Shown: positions 7,206 to 16,344, counted from the first letter of the stretch. The stretch is 64,000 nucleotides of DNA from Selenomonas sp. FOBRC6 (GCF_000286455.1 NZ_ALKG01000099.1:35270-99269); one strand, 5' to 3'. Notes: a model not told the origin generated them from the letters alone. Program-made: numbers and translations.

Positions 7206-8570
7206 ATGCAGAACACATCATATCAAAATCTCATCATCGGATTTGGCAAGGCGGGCAAGACCCTCGCTGGCTTCCTCGCGAAAAAGGGCGAGAGTGTCGC
7301 ACTCGTCGAGCGCTCGAAGGAGCGTTACGGCGGCACCTGCATCAACGTCGCCTGCATCCCGTCGAAGTCCCTCGAATACAGCGCGCGTCTCTCGGCGGAG
7401 ATCGGCGGGGACTTTGCGGCAAAGGCGGAGCGCTATCGCGCCGCCATCGCGGAGAAACGCCGCCTGACGGCAATGCTGCGCGAGAAGAACTACGCAAAGG
7501 TGACGGGAACAGGTGCTATCGTCATCGACGGAGAGGCGCGCTTTGTGGATGCGCACACGGTCTCTGTGACGACGGCAGACGGGGAGCAGAGCATCACCGC
7601 GGAGCGCATCTTCATCAACACGGGCGCAGTCCCCTTCGTCCCGCCGATCCCGGGCGCGGCAGAGAGCACGCACGTCTACACGAGCGAGACGATGATGGAG
7701 CTGGACGACCTGCCCGAAAAGCTCGTCATCATCGGCGGCGGCTACATCGGGCTGGAATTCGCCTCCTACTACGAGAACTTCGGCTCCTCCGTCGCGGTGG
7801 TGCAGGACGGCGATGCCTTCATCCCGCGCGAGGACAGCGAGATTTCCGCGCGCGTCCTGCAGCAGATGAATGATCGCGGCATTCACATCCTGACGGGCGC
7901 GAAGATCACACGCATCGAGGAGGGCGCTGCAGGTGCAAACGTCATTGTCGAAACGGCAGCTGGTGAAAAGACGCTCGCGGCAAACGCCGTCCTCATCGCC
8001 ACGGGACGCCGCCCGAACACGGAGGCACTGAACCTTGCAGCGGCAGGTGTGCGGCAGACGGTGCGCGGCGCGGTGGAGGTCGACGAGCACCTCCGCACGA
8101 GCGTCCCGCATATCTGGGCGATGGGTGATGTCACGGGCGGGCTGCAGTTCACCTACATCTCCCTCGACGATTTCCGCATCGTAAAGGATCAGCTCGCAGG
8201 AGAGGGCACACGCACAACAAAGAATCGCGGCGCAGTCCCCTACTCCGTCTTCCTCGATCCGCCCCTCTCTCGCGTCGGCATGACCGAGGAGGAGGCACGT
8301 ACAGCAGGCTTTGACGTGCGCATTGCGCGCCTCGAGGTCGCCGCCATCCCGAAGGCGCAGGTTTACAAGAAACCCGCAGGTCTGCTCAAAGCTGTCATCG
8401 ACGCGAAGACCGATACGATTCTCGGCGCACATTTCTTCTGCCCCGAGTCGCAGGAGATGATCAACCTCATGAAGGCGGCAATCGACCACGGCATCACGGC
8501 GCACGCGCTCGGTTCCGCCATCTACACCCACCCGACCATGACCGAGGCACTGAACGACCTCTTTGGATGA
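7206..8570 (+). CDS. rclA: RclA-like FAD-dependent pyridine nucleotide-disulfide oxidoreductase
   Basis: A 454-residue flavoprotein with an N-terminal FAD site (IIGFGKAGKTLAGFLAKKG), a redox-active disulfide motif GGTCINVACIPSKSL, a central NAD(P)H site IIGGGYIGLEFAS, and GDVTGGLQFTYISLDD, then a dimerisation domain. The GFGKAGKTLA start and the GGLQFTYISLDD segment match E. coli RclA, a copper-dependent reductase induced by reactive chlorine that also reduces hypothiocyanous acid. Start ATG 7206 is used because longer in-frame starts add no family sequence. TATAAT occurs at 7160-7165. The divergent Crp/Fnr gene probably controls it. Confidence 0.85.
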   Translation: MQNTSYQNLIIGFGKAGKTLAGFLAKKGESVALVERSKERYGGTCINVACIPSKSLEYSARLSAEIGGDFAAKAERYRAAIAEKRRLTAMLREKNYAKVTGTGAIVIDGEARFVDAHTVSVTTADGEQSITAERIFINTGAVPFVPPIPGAAESTHVYTSETMMELDDLPEKLVIIGGGYIGLEFASYYENFGSSVAVVQDGDAFIPREDSEISARVLQQMNDRGIHILTGAKITRIEEGAAGANVIVETAAGEKTLAANAVLIATGRRPNTEALNLAAAGVRQTVRGAVEVDEHLRTSVPHIWAMGDVTGGLQFTYISLDDFRIVKDQLAGEGTRTTKNRGAVPYSVFLDPPLSRVGMTEEEARTAGFDVRIARLEVAAIPKAQVYKKPAGLLKAVIDAKTDTILGAHFFCPESQEMINLMKAAIDHGITAHALGSAIYTHPTMTEALNDLFG

Positions 8571-8583
8571 AAAGGAGAAGCTC

Positions 8584-9192
8584 ATGCACAGCTCCCGCAG
8601 AAACAGGCACCGCCGCGTCGCCCTCCTGATCGCCCCATTCCTGCTATTTGGCGCGGTATGCGCGCAAGCCGCGCCTGAAGCAGCACCCTCACAACAGGTG
8701 GTCGAGAGAGCTCCCGCCACGAGCAGCATTCAGCTCCTCTCGATGGAGTTCCGCCATCCCGTCGCAGACGGTACACTCATGCGCATGATCTGGCTCGTCG
8801 ATGCGCCCGCAAAGAACGCTCTTTCATCGGAAGAGCTCACGGCAAGAGGAATCGATCCAAACAGTTTCATCCCCTGCCTCGGCGAGTTCGTCGGCAAGGA
8901 GTACACAGACGGGCGCAATCAGGACATCCGCGAGCGCTACGTCCCGTGGACACCGGAGCTCGAGGCTAGCCTCCACGCACTCATCACAGAGCGTGACCTC
9001 GCCGCCGAGAACGACTACGGCGCACGCGCGGAGACGGCGGTCAATCCCGCCTACAACATCGTCCTCGCCTACGTGGACGGACACAGCCTCCACATCACCT
9101 CCGAGGGGCAGACCGTAAACGAACACGAGGCAATCATTGAGGACACCCTGCTCACATGGTCGGATGACGCCTTTGCCGCGGGTAGAAAATAA
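8584..9192 (+). CDS. Exported hypothetical protein
   Basis: A 202-residue protein with a classical signal peptide: basic start (residues 1-11), hydrophobic core ALLIAPFLLFGAVCA, and an AQA/A cleavage site near residue 29. The mature part is mixed alpha/beta with no cysteine pair or lipobox and no family I recognise. Start ATG 8584 has AAAGGAGAAG just upstream; a start 7 codons earlier would spoil the signal peptide. It follows the RclA-like gene by 13 bases and may share its transcript, which could link it to the same stress. Function unknown. Confidence 0.7.
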   Translation: MHSSRRNRHRRVALLIAPFLLFGAVCAQAAPEAAPSQQVVERAPATSSIQLLSMEFRHPVADGTLMRMIWLVDAPAKNALSSEELTARGIDPNSFIPCLGEFVGKEYTDGRNQDIRERYVPWTPELEASLHALITERDLAAENDYGARAETAVNPAYNIVLAYVDGHSLHITSEGQTVNEHEAIIEDTLLTWSDDAFAAGRK

Positions 9193-9202
9193 AAAGATTT
9201 CA

Positions 9203-10201
9203 ATGAACAACTGGAAGCGATATATCAGCGGTATCATGCTCGTCCTCGGGCTTATGATCCTGCCGCAATGCTCTTTTGACAAAGCATCCGATACGCCTGA
9301 AACGCGCGGCATCGTGCTCACGGGGGAGGCGAAGCAGGATTACATCAAGGAGCAGATGGATGCGCTCTTTCATCCGCCCGAAAATGCAAAGGCAGAGGAG
9401 TTCACGTCGCCTGTGGGCTGGACATATGAGAAGCTCATCATTGAAGATGTGCCCGTCGAACGGCTTGCTCCTCCGCATCCGAAGACTCGCCGCGTCTTCC
9501 TGCAGCTCCACGGCGGTGGCTATATGGGCGGATTGACGAATCTCTACCGCGCGTTTGCCGTACGTCAGGAAGAGTATACCGATGCGGCGGAAGTCTACTG
9601 CGTGGAATACCGTCTTGCGCCCCCATACGTCTATCCCGCAGCACTCGAAGATGCAGCGGCGGTCTATCAAGGACTCCTTGCGCGTGGAATCTCGCCTGAG
9701 GACATCATCCTCTTCGGAGACTCGGCGGGCGGCAATCTCGCAGTCGAACTTGCAATCTATCTGCGGGACGAAGGCATCCCGCAGCCCGCTGTGCTCGTTC
9801 TTGCCTCGCCGTGGGCAGACTTCGAGCATAAGGCGGGTACGTCTCGTACGTGGAATTTCGACAAGGACAAGACGCTCGGCAAGGGGACTCCGCTCGGAGC
9901 AGTCGTTCACCTTAGACCTCCATATGCGGGCAGCCTCCCGCTCGACGATCCGCGCCTCTCGCCCATTCACGCCGACCTCAGCAATCTCCCACCCATGCTG
10001 ATCCAGACGGGCGGCTATGAGCTCTTCCTGACAGAGGACGAGCTGCTTGCAGAAAAGGCGCAGGCAGACGGCACGCCCGTGACGCTCAGCATCTACCCCG
10101 AGATGCCCCACGTCTTCCCGCTCGTCCTGCCCGAACTCGCCGAAAGCATCGCCTCGCTCGAGGAGATGCAGGACTTTGTAAATCATCATATGCAGAGGTG
10201 A
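9203..10201 (+). CDS. Exported alpha/beta hydrolase (hormone-sensitive lipase-like esterase)
   Basis: A 332-residue protein with an N-terminal hydrophobic signal segment ending in a cysteine (about residue 22; the preceding residues do not make a good lipobox). The oxyanion-hole motif LHGGGYMGG (about 98-106), nucleophile elbow GDSAGG (about 175), and late Asp and His (MPHVFP near residue 310) form the catalytic set of the HSL/GDSAG esterases. The substrate is probably a short-chain ester but cannot be named. Start ATG 9203 is chosen, because a longer frame reads back into the upstream gene. Confidence 0.82.
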   Translation: MNNWKRYISGIMLVLGLMILPQCSFDKASDTPETRGIVLTGEAKQDYIKEQMDALFHPPENAKAEEFTSPVGWTYEKLIIEDVPVERLAPPHPKTRRVFLQLHGGGYMGGLTNLYRAFAVRQEEYTDAAEVYCVEYRLAPPYVYPAALEDAAAVYQGLLARGISPEDIILFGDSAGGNLAVELAIYLRDEGIPQPAVLVLASPWADFEHKAGTSRTWNFDKDKTLGKGTPLGAVVHLRPPYAGSLPLDDPRLSPIHADLSNLPPMLIQTGGYELFLTEDELLAEKAQADGTPVTLSIYPEMPHVFPLVLPELAESIASLEEMQDFVNHHMQR

Positions 10202-10247
10202 TAAACGTTTTCCTCATCTCGTAAAGACGACAATTATGTAAATCGGC

Positions 10248-10295
10248 GAGAGCAACTACAAAACAGTTGCTCTCTCCAATTCATTATGTTACAAT
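10248..10295 (+). promoter_or_regulatory. hicAB promoter with inverted-repeat operator
   Basis: TTGCTC (10267-10272), a 17-base spacer and TACAAT (10290-10295) precede hicA. A 10-base inverted repeat GAGAGCAACT / AGTTGCTCTC (10248-10257 and 10265-10274) covers the -35 box. This is the place and form expected for HicB autorepression. It could also act as a weak terminator for the upstream esterase gene, but no T-run follows. Confidence 0.6.
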
Positions 10296-10313
10296 CCATT
10301 TGAGGTGAAGTTC

Positions 10314-10571
10314 ATGCCGACAAAGGAAATGCTGCTCCAAAAACTCACACGAATGCCGACACCCACTAATTTTACGGTACGCGAACTCGATGCCTTGATG
10401 AAAAAATGTGGCTGTGAGAAATTTCAGGGCGGACGAGGCTCCGGCATCGGATATTTTCATGCGGCGACAACACGAATCGTACAATTCGACGGTCCACATC
10501 CTGGTAAAGAGCTTTATCGTTATCAAATCAAGAAAGTTCTCCAATTCTTGAAGGAAGTTGGAGAACGCTAA
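10314..10571 (+). CDS. hicA: HicA-like toxin of a type II toxin-antitoxin module
   Basis: An 85-residue HicA-fold protein (double-stranded RNA-binding-like mRNA interferase). N-terminal helices are followed by GGRGSGIGYFH and the C-terminal PHPGKELYRYQIKKVLQFLKEV, the segment usual in one HicA subgroup. The catalytic His expected in GSxH is not present (GSGI here), so the nuclease may be altered or inactive. I start at ATG 10314 (GAGG at 10302-10305); a GTG at 10305 is an alternative. The antitoxin gene follows after 12 bases. Confidence 0.75.
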   Translation: MPTKEMLLQKLTRMPTPTNFTVRELDALMKKCGCEKFQGGRGSGIGYFHAATTRIVQFDGPHPGKELYRYQIKKVLQFLKEVGER

Positions 10572-10583
10572 GGAGGCAAGACC

Positions 10584-10922
10584 ATGCTCACGTACAAAGG
10601 TTATCACGCGAAAGTTTCATTCGATGAGGAGGACGGACTCTTTGTCGGCGAGGTGTTCGGCATCAATGACTCGCTGAACTTTCACGGCAGGAGTGTCGAT
10701 GAGCTGACAGCTTCGTTCCATGACTGCATTGACAACTATCTCGATGCCTGTGCAAAATTCCATAAGAACCCCGACAAAGAATTCAAGGGCAGTTTTAATA
10801 TCCGCATTCCGAGCGATCTTCATCGGCGACTGGCGCTCGAAGCGACGCGAAAAAATCTGTCATTGAATCAATTCATCAAGAATACATTATCTCAGGCAGT
10901 TCCCGAGAGGGCGCAGGTATAG
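10584..10922 (+). CDS. hicB: HicB family antitoxin
   Basis: A 112-residue antitoxin. The N-terminal HicB-like fold (YKGYHAKVSFDEEDGLFVGEVFGI, about 4-60) is degenerate RNase H-like and would neutralise HicA. The C-terminal part (about 70-106, FNIRIPSDLHRRLALEATRKNLSLNQFI) is a ribbon-helix-helix DNA-binding motif that would repress the operon through the inverted repeat upstream. AAGGAGG precedes the start. Normal length and complete domains. Confidence 0.85.
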   Translation: MLTYKGYHAKVSFDEEDGLFVGEVFGINDSLNFHGRSVDELTASFHDCIDNYLDACAKFHKNPDKEFKGSFNIRIPSDLHRRLALEATRKNLSLNQFIKNTLSQAVPERAQV

Positions 10923-10939
10923 CATCAATACCCACATAC

Positions 10940-10981
10940 AAAAGGGAGATTTCGTCTAGATGGCGAAATCTCCCTTTTGTG
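10940..10981. terminator. Bidirectional intrinsic terminator between hicB and prfC
   Basis: ACAAAAGGGAGATTTCG and CGAAATCTCCCTTTTGT are near-perfect complements around a short loop, giving A- and T-runs on both strands. The flanking genes converge. Confidence 0.85.
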
Positions 10982-10995
10982 TCTCTATGTCGCTG

Positions 10996-12621
10996 TCATG
11001 CCTCTTTGCGGTCGAACGGTACCTGTCCGAGCTGCAGATCGGGGTTGTTCTCGCGAATCCAGCCGAGCGCCCATTCGTTGTTGACGAGGAGGACGGGGTT
11101 GCCGTTGCGATCGTGGACGAACATGCCGCGATCTGCACCGCGCAGATCGGCGGGCGTGATCGTGCGCCCGTCGGGGAATGCGAGCCAGCGCGCCGTCTCG
11201 AACGGCTGCATCTGCATCGTGATCTCCGTGTTGTACTCGTTCTTCAGACGGTACTCGAGCACTTCGAACTGGAGCGTGCCGACCGTGCCGACGATATAGC
11301 TGTCGAGTCCCGCACCGACCTGCTCGAAGAGCTGGATTGCCCCCTCCTGCGTCAGCTGCTCGATGCCCTTGACGAATTGCTTGCGCTTCATCGTGTCCTT
11401 TGCCGCGACGCGTGCAAAGCGCTCGGGCGGGAACACGGGGAAGTCCTCGAAGCGGAACTTGTGCGCGGGGTCACAGAGCGTGTCGCCGATGCCGAACACG
11501 CCGGGGTCAAACAGCCCCACAATGTCGCCGGGATACGCTGTGTCGATGATTTGGCGATCCTGCGCGAGGAACTGCTGCGGCTGGGCGAGCTTGATGAGCT
11601 TGCCCGAGGGCGCATGCCAGACGCTCATGTTGCGGTCGAACTTGCCCGAGGAGATGCGGATGAACGCAAGGCGGTCGCGGTGGGCGGGGTTCATATTCGC
11701 CTGTATCTTGAAGACGAAGCCCGAGAATTTCTCATCGTCGGGTTCAATCAAACCGTCCGAGGAGATGCGCGGTGCAGGCGTCGGTGCAAGGCGGATGTAC
11801 TCCTCGAGGAAGTTCTGCACGCCGAAGTTCGTCATTGCCGAGCCGAAGAACATCGGCGTCAGTTCGCCCGCATCCACCGCTGCACGGTCGAACTCCTCGC
11901 CCGCGTCGCGCAGCAGCTCGATGTCGTCAAAGAGTGCGGCGGCAGCCTCCTCTCCGACGCGCTCCTTCCACGCGGGATCATCCATCTCAAACACCTCGGA
12001 GACGCGCGTCTTCTGCCCGTGCGTCACATCCTCGGCAAAGAGCTCGATGCGGTTCTTCTCGCGGTCGTAGACGCCGCGATAGGTGCCGTCCGTGCCGATT
12101 GGCCAATTCATCGGATAGGAGCGGATGCCGAGCACGTTCTCGAGTTCGTCCATCAGGTCAAGCGGTGCCTTGCCGAAGCGGTCAAGCTTGTTGACGAAGG
12201 TGAAGATAGGGATGCCGCGCTGACGACAGACGCGGAAGAGCTTGCGCGTCTGCGCCTCAACGCCCTTTGCCGCGTCGATAATCATGACGGCGCTGTCCAC
12301 CGCCATCAGCGTACGATAGGTGTCCTCACTGAAGTCCTGATGCCCGGGGGTGTCGAGGATGTTGATGCGATAGCCGTCGTAGTCGAATTGGAGGACAGAC
12401 GAGGTGACGGAGATGCCGCGCTGCTTTTCGATCTCCATCCAGTCGGAGACGGCGTGGCGCTGCGTCTTGCGCGACTTGATCGAGCCGGCGAGATGGATTG
12501 CGCCCCCGTAGAGCAGCAGCTTCTCCGTGAGCGTGGTCTTGCCCGCGTCAGGATGTGAGATGATGGCGAATGTGCGCCGCTTTTCGATTTCGCGCGCGAG
12601 TTCTTCTTTTAGCGTTGCCAT
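10996..12621 (-). CDS. prfC: Peptide chain release factor 3
   Basis: A 541-residue translational GTPase. G1 is HPDAGKTT (residues 23-30), the switch region has QRGISVTSS, G3 is DTPGHQDF, and G4 is NKLDR. Domains II and III follow at the normal length for RF3 (about 530). The protein releases RF1/RF2 from the ribosome after termination. The first ATG at 12621 is the family start. It is the last gene of a minus-strand run rplS, lepB, xth, prfC with short gaps. Confidence 0.95.
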   Translation of the reverse strand: MATLKEELAREIEKRRTFAIISHPDAGKTTLTEKLLLYGGAIHLAGSIKSRKTQRHAVSDWMEIEKQRGISVTSSVLQFDYDGYRINILDTPGHQDFSEDTYRTLMAVDSAVMIIDAAKGVEAQTRKLFRVCRQRGIPIFTFVNKLDRFGKAPLDLMDELENVLGIRSYPMNWPIGTDGTYRGVYDREKNRIELFAEDVTHGQKTRVSEVFEMDDPAWKERVGEEAAAALFDDIELLRDAGEEFDRAAVDAGELTPMFFGSAMTNFGVQNFLEEYIRLAPTPAPRISSDGLIEPDDEKFSGFVFKIQANMNPAHRDRLAFIRISSGKFDRNMSVWHAPSGKLIKLAQPQQFLAQDRQIIDTAYPGDIVGLFDPGVFGIGDTLCDPAHKFRFEDFPVFPPERFARVAAKDTMKRKQFVKGIEQLTQEGAIQLFEQVGAGLDSYIVGTVGTLQFEVLEYRLKNEYNTEITMQMQPFETARWLAFPDGRTITPADLRGADRGMFVHDRNGNPVLLVNNEWALGWIRENNPDLQLGQVPFDRKEA

Positions 12622-12630
12622 GAATCTCCC

Positions 12631-13383
12631 TTATTTTAACGTCAATGATACGGGGCAGTGGTCACTCCCGAATATGTCCGCATGGATCTCCGCCGCCGCG
12701 ATGCGGTCACGCAGCTCCTCGGAGACGAGGAAGTAGTCAATGCGCCACCCCGCATTCGTCTCACGTGCATGGCGCAGATACGACCACCACGTGTACGCGC
12801 CCGTCAGATCAGGATAGAGTGCGCGGAAGGTGTCGACAAAGCCCGCTGCGAGCAGCTCCGTGAACTTGCCGCGCTCCTCGTCCGTAAAGCCCGCATTGCG
12901 GCGGTTGCTCTTCGGGTTCTTGAGGTCAATCTCCGTATGCGCGACGTTGAGGTCGCCGCAGACGACGACGGGCTTCTTCGCGCGCAGGTCGAGCAGGAAT
13001 GCGCGGAACGCATCCTCCCAGACCATGCGGTAGTCGAGACGCAGGAGCCCGTTCTTCGAGTTCGGTGTGTAGACGGTGACGAGGTAGACATCCTCGAACT
13101 CCATCGTGATGACGCGCCCCTCATTGTCGTGCTCCTCTATGCCGATGCCATAGCTGACCGAGAGAGGCTTTAGGCGCGTAAAGATTGCCGTGCCCGAGTA
13201 GCCCTTTTTCTCCGCACTGTAGAAATACTGCTCGTAGCCGGGCAGATCGAGGATCGCCTGCCCCTCCTGCATCTTCGTTTCCTGCAGGCAGAATGCGTCG
13301 GCATCCAGTTCCTTGAAGGACTCCATAAAGCCCTTCTTGAGCGCGGCACGCAGACCGTTGACGTTCCATGATACAAAGCGCAT
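12631..13383 (-). CDS. xth: Exodeoxyribonuclease III / AP endonuclease
   Basis: A 250-residue endonuclease/exonuclease/phosphatase-fold enzyme for base excision repair. It contains the family blocks SWNVNGLRA at the N-terminus, LQETKMQ (metal-binding Glu), GDLNVAH (Asp and Asn), and the terminal WRIDYFL and SDHCPVSL (catalytic Asp-His). Length is normal. It sits 9 bases upstream of prfC and 12 bases after lepB, so co-transcription is likely. Confidence 0.94.
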   Translation of the reverse strand: MRFVSWNVNGLRAALKKGFMESFKELDADAFCLQETKMQEGQAILDLPGYEQYFYSAEKKGYSGTAIFTRLKPLSVSYGIGIEEHDNEGRVITMEFEDVYLVTVYTPNSKNGLLRLDYRMVWEDAFRAFLLDLRAKKPVVVCGDLNVAHTEIDLKNPKSNRRNAGFTDEERGKFTELLAAGFVDTFRALYPDLTGAYTWWSYLRHARETNAGWRIDYFLVSEELRDRIAAAEIHADIFGSDHCPVSLTLK

Positions 13384-13395
13384 TGCGTTCCTCCG

Positions 13396-13923
13396 TCAGA
13401 GCGTCTTATACTGAGAAATCGGCCAGAATACGAGGACTGCCTTACCCTTGATGAGGTCGTACGGCACGAAGCCGACGTCGGCAAAGCGGCTGTCCTCGGA
13501 GTTGTTGCGATTGTCGCCCATGACAAAGATGCGCCCCTCGGGCACAGTCATCTTCGGGAACTCACTGCGTGTCTTCTCGAGGATGTAATCCTCGGTCAGC
13601 AGCTGATCGTTGACGAGCACGCGCCCCTCGCGAATCTCGATCGTGTCGCCGGGCGTCGCAATCACGCGCTTGATGAAGTCGCGGCTTGGGTCGCGCGGGT
13701 ACTGGAAGACGAGGACTTCACCCTTCTCCGGCACGCGGAAACGATAGATGAATTTATTGACGACGAGGCGCTCCTCCGACTCGAGTGTCGGACGCATCGA
13801 CGGGCCGTCGACGACGTAGAGCTCCACGATAAACGTGCGGATGAACATGGCAAGCGCGACGGCGACAACGATGGATATAATCCAGTCCTTGATCTCCGAC
13901 GCGGTCGATGTTTCCTTTTCCAT
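13396..13923 (-). CDS. lepB: Signal peptidase I
   Basis: A 175-residue single-span membrane protease that cleaves Sec signal peptides. The membrane segment is around residues 15-33, followed by the catalytic Ser in DGPSMRPTL and the catalytic Lys in RDFIKRVIATPGD, then GDNRNNSEDSR. Start ATG 13923 has GAGGAGG a few bases upstream. A longer frame to 13989 would run through the rplS terminator hairpin and is rejected. Neighbours rplS (upstream) and xth (downstream) are on the same strand. Confidence 0.93.
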   Translation of the reverse strand: MEKETSTASEIKDWIISIVVAVALAMFIRTFIVELYVVDGPSMRPTLESEERLVVNKFIYRFRVPEKGEVLVFQYPRDPSRDFIKRVIATPGDTIEIREGRVLVNDQLLTEDYILEKTRSEFPKMTVPEGRIFVMGDNRNNSEDSRFADVGFVPYDLIKGKAVLVFWPISQYKTL

Positions 13924-13954
13924 AAAAACCTCCTCACAAACAGGAAAAAACAGG

Positions 13955-13982
13955 CAAAAATAGGGACTGCCGCAGCAGTCCC
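13955..13982 (-). terminator. Terminator/attenuator between rplS and lepB
   Basis: On the minus strand GGGACTGC-TGCG-GCAGTCCC (13963-13982) is followed by TATTTTTG. It probably ends most rplS transcripts while letting some read into lepB. Confidence 0.75.
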
Positions 13983-13995
13983 CATCCATGCCAGA

Positions 13996-14337
13996 TTAGC
14001 GCTTTTCCCGAATGCGAGCCGCCTTGCCCGTAAGTCCACGCAGATAGTAGAGCTTCGCACGGCGGACGATGCCACGGCGCGTCACCTCGATCTTTGCAAT
14101 ACGCGGGGAATGCACGGGGAAGAGTCGCTCGACACCGACGCCCGACGCAATGCGGCGCACCGTGAAGGTCTCACGAACGCCCGAACCCTGACGCGCGATG
14201 ACAACGCCCTCGAACACCTGAATGCGCTCGCGCGTGCCCTCGACGATGCGCGCGTGAACGCGAACCGTGTCGCCCGGTGCAAATGCGGGGATGTCGGAGC
14301 GGAGCTGCTCCTTCTCAAGAACCTCGATGATATTCAT
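13996..14337 (-). CDS. rplS: 50S ribosomal protein L19
   Basis: A 113-residue protein matching L19 over its full length: N-terminal [17 protein letters not shown], central [20 protein letters not shown], and C-terminal [11 protein letters not shown]19 lies at the 30S-50S interface. AAGGAGGAAAA precedes the ATG at 14337. It has its own promoter (14413-14441) and a terminator downstream, then lepB. Confidence 0.97.
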   Translation of the reverse strand: MNIIEVLEKEQLRSDIPAFAPGDTVRVHARIVEGTRERIQVFEGVVIARQGSGVRETFTVRRIASGVGVERLFPVHSPRIAKIEVTRRGIVRRAKLYYLRGLTGKAARIREKR

Positions 14338-14412
14338 ATGTTTTCCTCCTTCGCTCGGACGTTCATAGCCGGCTCATGCCGCCCAGCGGACCATCCACAC
14401 ACATACCTAGTG

Positions 14413-14441
14413 ACTATAGCATAAGATCAGCGCTGACGCAA
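14413..14441 (-). promoter_or_regulatory. rplS promoter
   Basis: Minus-strand TTGCGT (14436-14441), a 17-base spacer and TATAGT (14413-14418). The 5' leader is about 70 bases and ends in AAGGAGGAAAAC. I see no clear L19-binding structure in it. Confidence 0.6.
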
Positions 14442-14443
14442 GA

Positions 14444-14473
14444 AAAAATTTTTTTCGCAGCGGTAAAGCTGCA
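14444..14473 (-). terminator. Possible terminator of the diguanylate cyclase gene
   Basis: Minus strand: GCAGC-tttacc-GCTGC, then GAAAAAAATTTTTTC. It is a short stem followed by an A/T tract. It lies a few bases after the stop of the gene at 14478. Confidence 0.5.
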
Positions 14474-14477
14474 ACAC

Positions 14478-16286
14478 CTATGTATTGCGCTCCCGTCCGC
14501 CCTTCGCGTTTTCCTCGGAATGCCCCGTCGGACAGGGCTTTTGGGGCTCCGGCTTCTTTGCGCGGCGCGGCGGCATATGTTCCCGCCAGTCCGGCTCGCA
14601 GGTGATGCGGTTGCGTCCGTTCTCCTTCGACTGATAGAGCGCCGTGTCAGCGCGCTTTACCATATGATCCACCGTATCCTCGGCTGTACCGTACCAGATG
14701 GCAACACCACCGCTGCACGTCACCTGATCCGATGGGTGGATGTGCGCCTCTGAAACCGCCTCGCGAATTACGTTGGCAAAAGCCTCTGCCTGAGCGCCGT
14801 CATAGTGCAGACAGAGCAGGATGAACTCCTCACCGCCCCACCGGATGAGAACGTGTCGGCGGTCGAGGAAGGCGCTGATCGTCTGTGCAAAGCCCACAAG
14901 CACCACGTCGCCAACATCGTGTCCATAGGTGTCATTGATGTTCTTAAAGTGGTCGATGTCAAACATGATGAGGGCGAACGGTTCCTTGATTTCAAGGGAG
15001 ATGCGCATGAAGTCGCGCGTCGCCGCAGGGAATTTGTTGCGATTGAACGCGCCTGTGAGCGGATCAACCTCCATGCGTTTCGTCACGACGCTGACCTCGT
15101 TTTCAAGGCTCGCAGAGAGCTCTGCGAGGTAACGTTCATGCGCGGCACGCTCCAAGATCAGCTGTACGATGAAGAAGCCGATCGTATAGATGCCGAAGGG
15201 AACAAAATAGGTATGCCAACCGAATATGCGATATTGGGACGAGAGCCCGTCGACCACGGCAAGTGCAGAGAGCGTTCCAAAAGCGACAAGCAGCGAACGA
15301 CAGCGCCGATTCCCGCGTTTGTAGCATAACCAGAGCCAGTATGCGGTCACGAGGCCGCATAGAGCAAGGGCGGGATAGAAGCAGAATCGCATGAGATAGA
15401 GGCCGTTCTGTCCCAGAATCTCAAGCAGAGCGGCAAGAGCGAGGATGAGTCCATAAACGGAGGAAAGCCGCAGAATTTTTCTTTTATACGGCTCGTCAAT
15501 GATGCTGTAGATCAGTAAGTTGGCACTCAGCGGAATCAGGTAGGACGACACCAGCTCTACGATCCACCAGAATACAGGCCAGTCGAGCCAGAGGAGCACG
15601 AGATTCGACGCACTGAGCATCCATACAAAGAAGATGAAAAGGACGACGATCAGACGCAGATAGATATCCCGCAGCTCCTTCTCCGTAAAGAAGTAGACGC
15701 CGAGCAGCATGATGAAGATGAGGAGCGCTGTAATGCCGCTGACATAGGGAAAGTCGTAGAGGAAGACATCCTCGATCTGGTGCGCAGGGCGATCCAGTCG
15801 AATGCGGTCAAACTGCCCAAGCACCCAGATATTGTCCGAATGAACCTGAAAGTAAAGTTGACGCCCGACCGCCCACGCCGGCAAATCGACGAGATGCCAC
15901 TTCCGACCATAGGAGAAGGCGTGCTGACCGAGATCGCCATAGCGATAGATGGAGACCCCGTCCAAAAAGATCTGTACGGACTGATCTGTTGTGGAGAAGA
16001 AGAGGCTCTCATCCACGCCCGTATCCGGCGGAATGTAGACACGAATCCAGACATGGTGCGTTCCCTCTGGAACAGCGACGCCGAACTGCGGATTGAATTT
16101 TCTCCAACGCCCCTCATCCTTTGGAAATGCAGGGACGGTCTTCGCTCCACGGATGCTGAACTCCGGCGAATCCGTCTGCCAATATTCCCATGAGAGTTCG
16201 GAGGTTTCAGCCGAAGCTATGTGTCCCGTGCAAACGAGCAGCGCAAGGAAAAGCATCTGCACAAATTTGCACCATCTCCGATTCAT
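14478..16286 (-). CDS. Membrane diguanylate cyclase with 7TMR-DISM-like sensor
   Basis: A 602-residue protein. Residues 1-27 are a signal peptide, followed by an extracytoplasmic beta-sandwich (about 30-190, DISM-like jelly roll), seven or eight membrane spans (about 195-390), a short coiled linker and a C-terminal GGDEF domain (about 420-575). The active motif reads GGEEF (RWGGEEF), with DPLTGAFNRNKF and FDIDHFKNINDTYGHDVGD before it, so it should make c-di-GMP. An Arg/Pro/Lys-rich tail of about 35 residues has no known role. Start ATG 16286 follows AAAGGAGGTG; a TTG upstream overlaps that site. Confidence 0.9.
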   Translation of the reverse strand: MNRRWCKFVQMLFLALLVCTGHIASAETSELSWEYWQTDSPEFSIRGAKTVPAFPKDEGRWRKFNPQFGVAVPEGTHHVWIRVYIPPDTGVDESLFFSTTDQSVQIFLDGVSIYRYGDLGQHAFSYGRKWHLVDLPAWAVGRQLYFQVHSDNIWVLGQFDRIRLDRPAHQIEDVFLYDFPYVSGITALLIFIMLLGVYFFTEKELRDIYLRLIVVLFIFFVWMLSASNLVLLWLDWPVFWWIVELVSSYLIPLSANLLIYSIIDEPYKRKILRLSSVYGLILALAALLEILGQNGLYLMRFCFYPALALCGLVTAYWLWLCYKRGNRRCRSLLVAFGTLSALAVVDGLSSQYRIFGWHTYFVPFGIYTIGFFIVQLILERAAHERYLAELSASLENEVSVVTKRMEVDPLTGAFNRNKFPAATRDFMRISLEIKEPFALIMFDIDHFKNINDTYGHDVGDVVLVGFAQTISAFLDRRHVLIRWGGEEFILLCLHYDGAQAEAFANVIREAVSEAHIHPSDQVTCSGGVAIWYGTAEDTVDHMVKRADTALYQSKENGRNRITCEPDWREHMPPRRAKKPEPQKPCPTGHSEENAKGGRERNT

Positions 16287-16344
16287 GCTCCGCTCACCTC
16301 CTTTCAAACATGTTCGTTGGAAAATGAAGTATACTTAAGGATTT

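Noticed and set aside
10960..12558. 532-codon plus-strand frame over prfC
   Set aside because: Exact antisense of a well-supported gene, with composition typical of reverse-frame artefacts.
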